From the NCBI RefSeq assembly GCF_030230605.1, contig NZ_JASPDO010000033.1, positions 1 through 19,479 of the forward strand: DNA of 19,479 nucleotides, given 5' to 3'. Within the stretch, counting starts at the first letter, position 1; the number at the start of each line of letters is the position of its first letter. Position numbers and translations under genes: made by a program. Under the pieces are notes generated by a model. That model was not told where the DNA came from and did not search any database. It saw only the letters and a list, made by a program, of their open reading frames with translations. This document shows, piece by piece, positions 16,801-19,479 of this stretch. This DNA comes from Brevibacterium sp. UMB1308A (GTDB lineage: Bacteria; Actinomycetota; Actinomycetes; Actinomycetales; Brevibacteriaceae).

Positions 16801-16916
16801 TGGGCAATGCCGACTACATCAGTCACACCGGGTCGAAACCAATGCAAGTGCTGTGGAAGCTCCAACGCCCCATGCCTGCGCAGCTCCTCAGCGTGGCACA
16901 AGCAGTTGCGAGCTAG
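13797..16916 (+). CDS. HKD nuclease - SF2 helicase - DUF3427 protein
   Basis: This 1039-aa multidomain protein has three parts. First comes a phospholipase D-like nuclease domain with one HxK motif (His212, Lys214) and GSSNLS (230-235). The acidic residue expected 5 after Lys is Phe, as I recall for this helicase-fused subfamily. Then comes an SF2 helicase: Walker A GTGKT (339-343), DEFHH (428-432), LTATPER, and motif VI QLGRGLR (632-638). A C-terminal region of about 350 residues is consistent with DUF3427 (SSDHFSPETMYKDYAL near the end). ATG 13797 is preferred over GTG 13788 because GGTGG lies 6 nt upstream. The architecture resembles type I/III restriction helicases and other defence ATPases, with a possible role in DNA or RNA cleavage or repair. 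No methyltransferase is nearby. GC is low (27 of 60 at 15421-15480) compared with malate synthase. Confidence 0.92.
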   Translation: MGNEQFDVVGLREQLLTVQQMAYVNSKAGDGVLKYRHSKVPHVDSATAVSRYVAQQVHAHLSALKEDELVDEANRILNLLSEPAHTEPLEAGPQQLLSVYPTYMKEPPPAPTTPLSDLALLTNAKGDPQIGSEVRRELASADRVDLICSFVKWSGIRVLESELKDLKLRGVPFRVITTSYMGVTEPKALDFLINQCGAQVRVNYDSSTTRLHAKAWMFFRNTGFDTGYVGSSNLSKAAQLEGLEWNVRVSRNQAGSVLGKFEATFDTYWESPHFEEYVPERDREKLEQALENSSLNRSTVNTRFFDITPHPHQLGILQDLHAERVTNDRHRNLVVAATGTGKTVVAALDYRTLAGASEPRLLFVAHREEILRQAMATYRAVLKSTDFGELFVGGETPRRGDHVFASVQSLSRSFNNWPADHFDIVVIDEFHHGAAPTYRKIFDYFKPKELLALTATPERADGINIAQEFFGGRYASEIRLWDALEAQLLVPFHYFGVNDGTDLSRIRFVRGDYDVRQLENVYTSNDSRVRIILKELEDKVENSAKMKAIGFCVSVEHAQFMSQRFNAAGLKSAWVATGISREERARAIADLNAGRINCIFTVDMFNEGVDIPSVDTLLMLRPTQSATVFLQQLGRGLRHAVGKSVLTVLDFVGLQNKEFRFDTKLRAMTGLTRKRLLNAVEEGFPFLPPGTQIVFDRVVQKAVLENVKQQIGRTVPQLLAEIQEIAGDRSPLELTMREYMDSSMRPLSAIYGGRASRSYKTIKSSPSWLQLQRWAAGDTTNVANSPAVMRAQVLTHVDDPERMSAYLSIADPRGGVPDQNDPYLWMLYYSLWPSGRPGGIDEGIRLIREKGELYTELQQLFDVLRNETRVVPEQLSGQAGSTVLKSHAKYKREEILAAMGMGWKRKQTPGSFVEGVAWMQEHQTEALFVTLNKSSDHFSPETMYKDYALNDSMFHWESQNRTSVESNAGQRYVNQRSNGVSIVLFVRETKDSENGTQAFTCVGNADYISHTGSKPMQVLWKLQRPMPAQLLSVAQAVAS

Positions 16917-16963
16917 TCATCGATATCCTTTAACCGTCGTGGAAGTTGAAGGTTGGAAGAGCT

Positions 16964-17767
16964 GTGTTTGAGCCGAACTCTCGCACATACAAAATTGTGC
17001 TCGCATCGCTAATAATCGTGTGCTTTATCGCCTCAGGCATCATCGCGTGGGACCTCACCCGCCCAAACATGGGCACCGTCTCAACCCAACCTCAAGCACA
17101 AGCCACTCAAAACACCCCCACACCCACACCGGTCGCAACTGAAGAACCAACGCAAACAGCGACGACCTCGGCGGCACCAAAACCCAGCCCCACCCCAGAA
17201 CCAACCAAAGCAAAAGACCGCGACTTCACCACCGCCGACATCCCACGTAAGGGATCGCAAAAATGGAACGTCAGCGAAAAACTATCCCCCATCAATCACA
17301 AAGGTAAGGACTTCCGCGTCTACATCCGCATCGAAAAAGACCTTCCCTTTGACGTTGACGAAACCACCGCACGCATCATGAAAACCCTGCAAGACGAACG
17401 CGGATGGCAAAAGGTCGACAACGTCAGATTCATCCAAGTCACCAGCCCCAAACGCGCCAACGTCACCATCAACGTGGCCACGCCCGGCACAGTCGACAAA
17501 ATGTGCGCGCCCCTAAGAACACTGGGCAAACTGTCCTGCCACAACGGCAACAACGTCATGTACAACGCCGACCGCTGGGTAGACGCAACAGACGAATTCG
17601 ACGACCTCGAACAGTACCGCGACTACCTGATCAACCACGAAGTCGGACACGCACTCGGCCACGGACACAAATCGTGTCCAGGCAAAGGCAAGCCTGCACC
17701 CCTCATGCAACAACAAACCAAAGGCCTACAAGGCTGCAAACCAAACGGCTGGCCCTCCGTGGCGTGA
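16964..17767 (+). CDS. Membrane-anchored DUF3152 zincin-like protein
   Basis: This 267-aa protein has a short basic N-terminus and one hydrophobic anchor ([19 protein letters not shown]). A Pro/Thr/Ser/Ala-rich linker of about 60 residues follows, then an extracellular domain. That domain carries [11 protein letters not shown] (225-235), a full HExxHxxGxxH metzincin-type zinc site, near the C-terminus. Four Cys residues flank it and could form two disulfides. This is the actinobacterial DUF3152 family, predicted surface or secreted metallopeptidases of unknown substrate. The start is uncertain: GTG 16964 has GGAAG 4 nt upstream, while TTG 16946 (273 aa) has no usable ribosome site. It lies 47 nt after the helicase gene. 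The coding strand is strikingly C/A-rich and G-poor (25 C to 8 G at 17101-17160). Confidence 0.82.
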   Translation: MFEPNSRTYKIVLASLIIVCFIASGIIAWDLTRPNMGTVSTQPQAQATQNTPTPTPVATEEPTQTATTSAAPKPSPTPEPTKAKDRDFTTADIPRKGSQKWNVSEKLSPINHKGKDFRVYIRIEKDLPFDVDETTARIMKTLQDERGWQKVDNVRFIQVTSPKRANVTINVATPGTVDKMCAPLRTLGKLSCHNGNNVMYNADRWVDATDEFDDLEQYRDYLINHEVGHALGHGHKSCPGKGKPAPLMQQQTKGLQGCKPNGWPSVA

Positions 17768-17798
17768 CCTTAGGTCTGTAACCACTCGGGCCAGCCGT
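17745..17798. terminator. Nested hairpin at the DUF3152/DUF1846 convergent junction
   Basis: ACGGCTGGCCC (17745-17755) and GGGCCAGCCGT (17788-17798) are a perfect 11-bp inverted repeat. Inside it GTGG pairs with CCAC and GACC-TTA-GGTC forms a tip. The structure overlaps the end and stop codon of the zincin gene. On the minus strand it is followed by a T/G-rich stretch (GTTTGGTTTG), so it probably terminates at least the DUF1846 transcript and perhaps both. Confidence 0.65.
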
Positions 17799-17819
17799 CA
17801 CTGGCACAAAGCCTCCACC

Positions 17820-19307
17820 CTAGCGACGGTGGAACAAGCTCTTCCGCTGGTACTTAGGTTCGCTCGTCACCTGCATATCCAAACTACGGAAGATCCCCTC
17901 ATCCACTGACCCCAAAATAGTCGTGGTGTGCACATCACACCCGCGCAACTGTGACAACTGATCAATCGCCCGGCGAGAATCCTCACTGGTCTCAGCCGAA
18001 ACAGACAAAGCAATCAGCACCTCATCCGTGTGCAAACGCGGATTCAAACTACCCAAATGCTTGGTCTTCACCGTCTGAATCGGCTTGATCGACTCAGGCG
18101 ACAACAAATGAACATCCGGGTCAATACCCGCCAGATGCTTCAAAGCGTTCAACAACATGGCGGCCGAGCACCCCAGCAGATCAGACGTCTTACCCGTGAC
18201 CAACGTCCCATCAGCCAACTCCATACACGAAGCAGGAGCACCTGTTTCAGCTTCCAGTTTCAACGCTGGTGCCACCACGCGAAGATCATCTGTGGTAGCC
18301 CTCGCCTTACTCATGACGATTGCAGCACGCTCAGAGAACGTGTTGTCCCAGTCGTTGCGCGCCTCGTCCACCAGGGCCTTGTAATACCGGCGCACAATCT
18401 CCTTCTTAGACGCCTCCCTGCACACCTCATCGTCGGTGATGCAGTAGCCGGCCATATTCACACCCATGTCAGTGGGGGACTGGTACGGCGAAGAACCTGC
18501 CAAGGTTTCCAACAGCGTCTTTAACAGAGGAAACACTTCAACGTCACGGTTATAACTGGTCACGCGTTCGCCGTATGCCTGCAAATGGAACGGGTCAATG
18601 ACGTTCATGTCGTTGAGATCGACAGTGGCCGACTCATACGCCAAGTTCACCGGGTGCTCAAGGGGAAGATTCCACACAGGGAAAGTCTCGAACTTGGCGT
18701 ACCCAGCCGGAATCCCGCGCTTGAAGTCGTGATAAATCTGCGACAGGCACGTCGCCAATTTTCCTGAACCAGGGCCGGGCGCGGTCAGCACCACAACGTC
18801 GCGTTCGGTTTCAACGTATTCGTTCAGCCCGAACCCTTCATCACTTACGATCCTGCTCACGTTTGTGGGATAACCCGGGATCGTGCGGTGTTTGGCAACA
18901 CGCAAGCCCAGACGTTCCAAACGATCAATGAATGCCTGGGCCAGCGTGTTATCTTCATCCATCTGTGTGACAACCACCCAGTTGACCAAGAACCCGCGCT
19001 CGCGGAACACGTCCACCAGGCGTAAAACGTCCTCTTCATAAGAGATGCCCAGGTCTGCTCTCACCTTGTGGCGGTGCAGATCCTGGGCATTCATGGCGAT
19101 GACAATTTCGATGTCGTCGGCGATACGTTGCAGCATCTCTATTTTGTTGTCTGGAGTGAAACCGGGGAGGACACGGGAGGCGTGGTTGTCGTCGAAGAGC
19201 TTCCCACCCATTTCCAGGTAGAGCTTCCCGCCTATCTGGTCGCGCCTTTTGCGGATATGTTCCGACTGCATTTCGATATATCGTTCGCGATCAAAACCGG
19301 TTTTCAT
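17820..19307 (-). CDS. DUF1846 (UPF0371) family protein
   Basis: This 495-aa cytoplasmic protein has the full length of the DUF1846 family. It contains [22 protein letters not shown] near the N-terminus, the nucleotide-loop-like APGPGSGK (about 176-183), and the family-typical [14 protein letters not shown]. Structures of the family are known (for example from Corynebacterium), but no reaction has been established to my knowledge. The frame is open to 19412. I placed the start at ATG 19307 because AGAAGGGG lies 5 nt upstream and the family begins about there. The ATP/GTP-binding idea rests only on the Gly-rich loop. The gene is transcribed alone from a TATACT promoter and converges on the zincin gene. 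Confidence 0.9.
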   Translation of the reverse strand: MKTGFDRERYIEMQSEHIRKRRDQIGGKLYLEMGGKLFDDNHASRVLPGFTPDNKIEMLQRIADDIEIVIAMNAQDLHRHKVRADLGISYEEDVLRLVDVFRERGFLVNWVVVTQMDEDNTLAQAFIDRLERLGLRVAKHRTIPGYPTNVSRIVSDEGFGLNEYVETERDVVVLTAPGPGSGKLATCLSQIYHDFKRGIPAGYAKFETFPVWNLPLEHPVNLAYESATVDLNDMNVIDPFHLQAYGERVTSYNRDVEVFPLLKTLLETLAGSSPYQSPTDMGVNMAGYCITDDEVCREASKKEIVRRYYKALVDEARNDWDNTFSERAAIVMSKARATTDDLRVVAPALKLEAETGAPASCMELADGTLVTGKTSDLLGCSAAMLLNALKHLAGIDPDVHLLSPESIKPIQTVKTKHLGSLNPRLHTDEVLIALSVSAETSEDSRRAIDQLSQLRGCDVHTTTILGSVDEGIFRSLDMQVTSEPKYQRKSLFHRR

Positions 19308-19331
19308 CCCGTCCCCTTCTATGTAGTTTTT

Positions 19332-19356
19332 CACCGTTGATGAGTATAAACCGGTG
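19332..19356 (-). promoter_or_regulatory. Promoter of the DUF1846 gene
   Basis: On the minus strand TATACT (19343-19348 on the plus strand as AGTATA) matches the -10 consensus at five of six bases and lies about 35 nt before the ATG. It is bracketed by a CACCG/CGGTG inverted repeat (19332-19336 and 19352-19356), a possible operator. No good -35 element is visible. The rest of 19357-19466 shows no gene I can support. Confidence 0.45.
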
Positions 19357-19466
19357 AGATGTTTCGTGGATGTTAAAAGGCGACACACGTGAGAAACACG
19401 CCGGCGACACAAACCGATGCACTTGTGGCGTGTTTCCTGGCCTCAAGCGTGGTCGGAGTTTCAACG

Positions 19467-19479
19467 TAGAGTGGATCTA
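19467..19479 (+). promoter_or_regulatory. TAGAGT -10 box at the window end
   Basis: TAGAGT (19467-19472) is followed by seven bases and then the window ends. By comparison with the boxes before dapA and the NUDIX gene, which sit 7 and 6 nt before ATG, a plus-strand gene should start at about 19479-19480. Confidence 0.4.

Noticed and set aside
13797..16916. Calling the helicase a type I or type III restriction subunit
   Set aside because: No methyltransferase or specificity subunit is nearby, and the PLD-like domain and DUF3427 end do not match those subunits.
17404..17781. 125-codon plus-strand frame within the DUF3152 gene
   Set aside because: It is an Arg/Gln/Pro-rich frame-shadow of the zincin gene, whose own frame carries the complete zinc-binding motif.
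1..19479. CRISPR arrays, tRNA or rRNA genes, insertion sequences, attachment sites
   Set aside because: No spaced direct repeats, tRNA-like cloverleaf, rRNA segments, transposase or integrase motifs were seen while reading both strands.

Overview
The window looks like a chromosomal segment of a medium-GC actinobacterium (Actinomycetota, probably of the Micrococcales/Actinomycetales type). The reasons are the dapB - small membrane protein - dapA - rnj neighbourhood, a DUF3152 secreted zincin, a DUF1846 protein, GTG/TTG starts, and start codons placed 6-7 nt after a TAGAGT -10 box, which is the usual arrangement of leaderless actinobacterial mRNAs. I cannot name the species from sequence alone.

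Layout. 1-74: C-terminal tail of an unidentified plus-strand gene. 139-1440 (-): MFS transporter, divergent from dapB. 1483-2678 (+): dapB and a translationally coupled TPR-like membrane protein. 2675-3961 (-): polytopic acyltransferase-like protein, convergent with the previous gene and overlapping its stop. 4055-6716 (+): dapA and ribonuclease J. 6739-9387 (-): LctP-type permease followed by an IclR regulator. 9388-9682: divergent control region. 9683-13185 (+): FAD-linked glycolate oxidase (GlcD-like), GlcG/HbpS-like protein, malate synthase. 13251-13286: strong terminator. 13397-16916 (+): NUDIX hydrolase overlapping a large HKD-nuclease/SF2-helicase/DUF3427 protein. 16964-17767 (+): membrane-anchored DUF3152 zincin. 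17820-19307 (-): DUF1846 protein. The last bases hold a TAGAGT box that probably serves a gene starting just outside the window.

Three functional blocks stand out. DapA and DapB supply adjacent steps of lysine/diaminopimelate synthesis and are interleaved with the RNA-processing enzyme RNase J. The permease, IclR regulator, GlcD, GlcG and malate synthase form a coherent two-carbon catabolic module: uptake of glycolate (or lactate), oxidation to glyoxylate, then condensation with acetyl-CoA to malate. CRP/GlxR-like and inverted-repeat sites lie in its shared control region. The NUDIX plus nuclease-helicase-DUF3427 pair is an uncharacterised nucleic-acid-processing unit, expressed as its own coupled operon and lower in GC than its neighbours. 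It is the best candidate here for an under-described defence or repair system. The architecture itself recurs in bacterial genomes, so it is not unique to this window.
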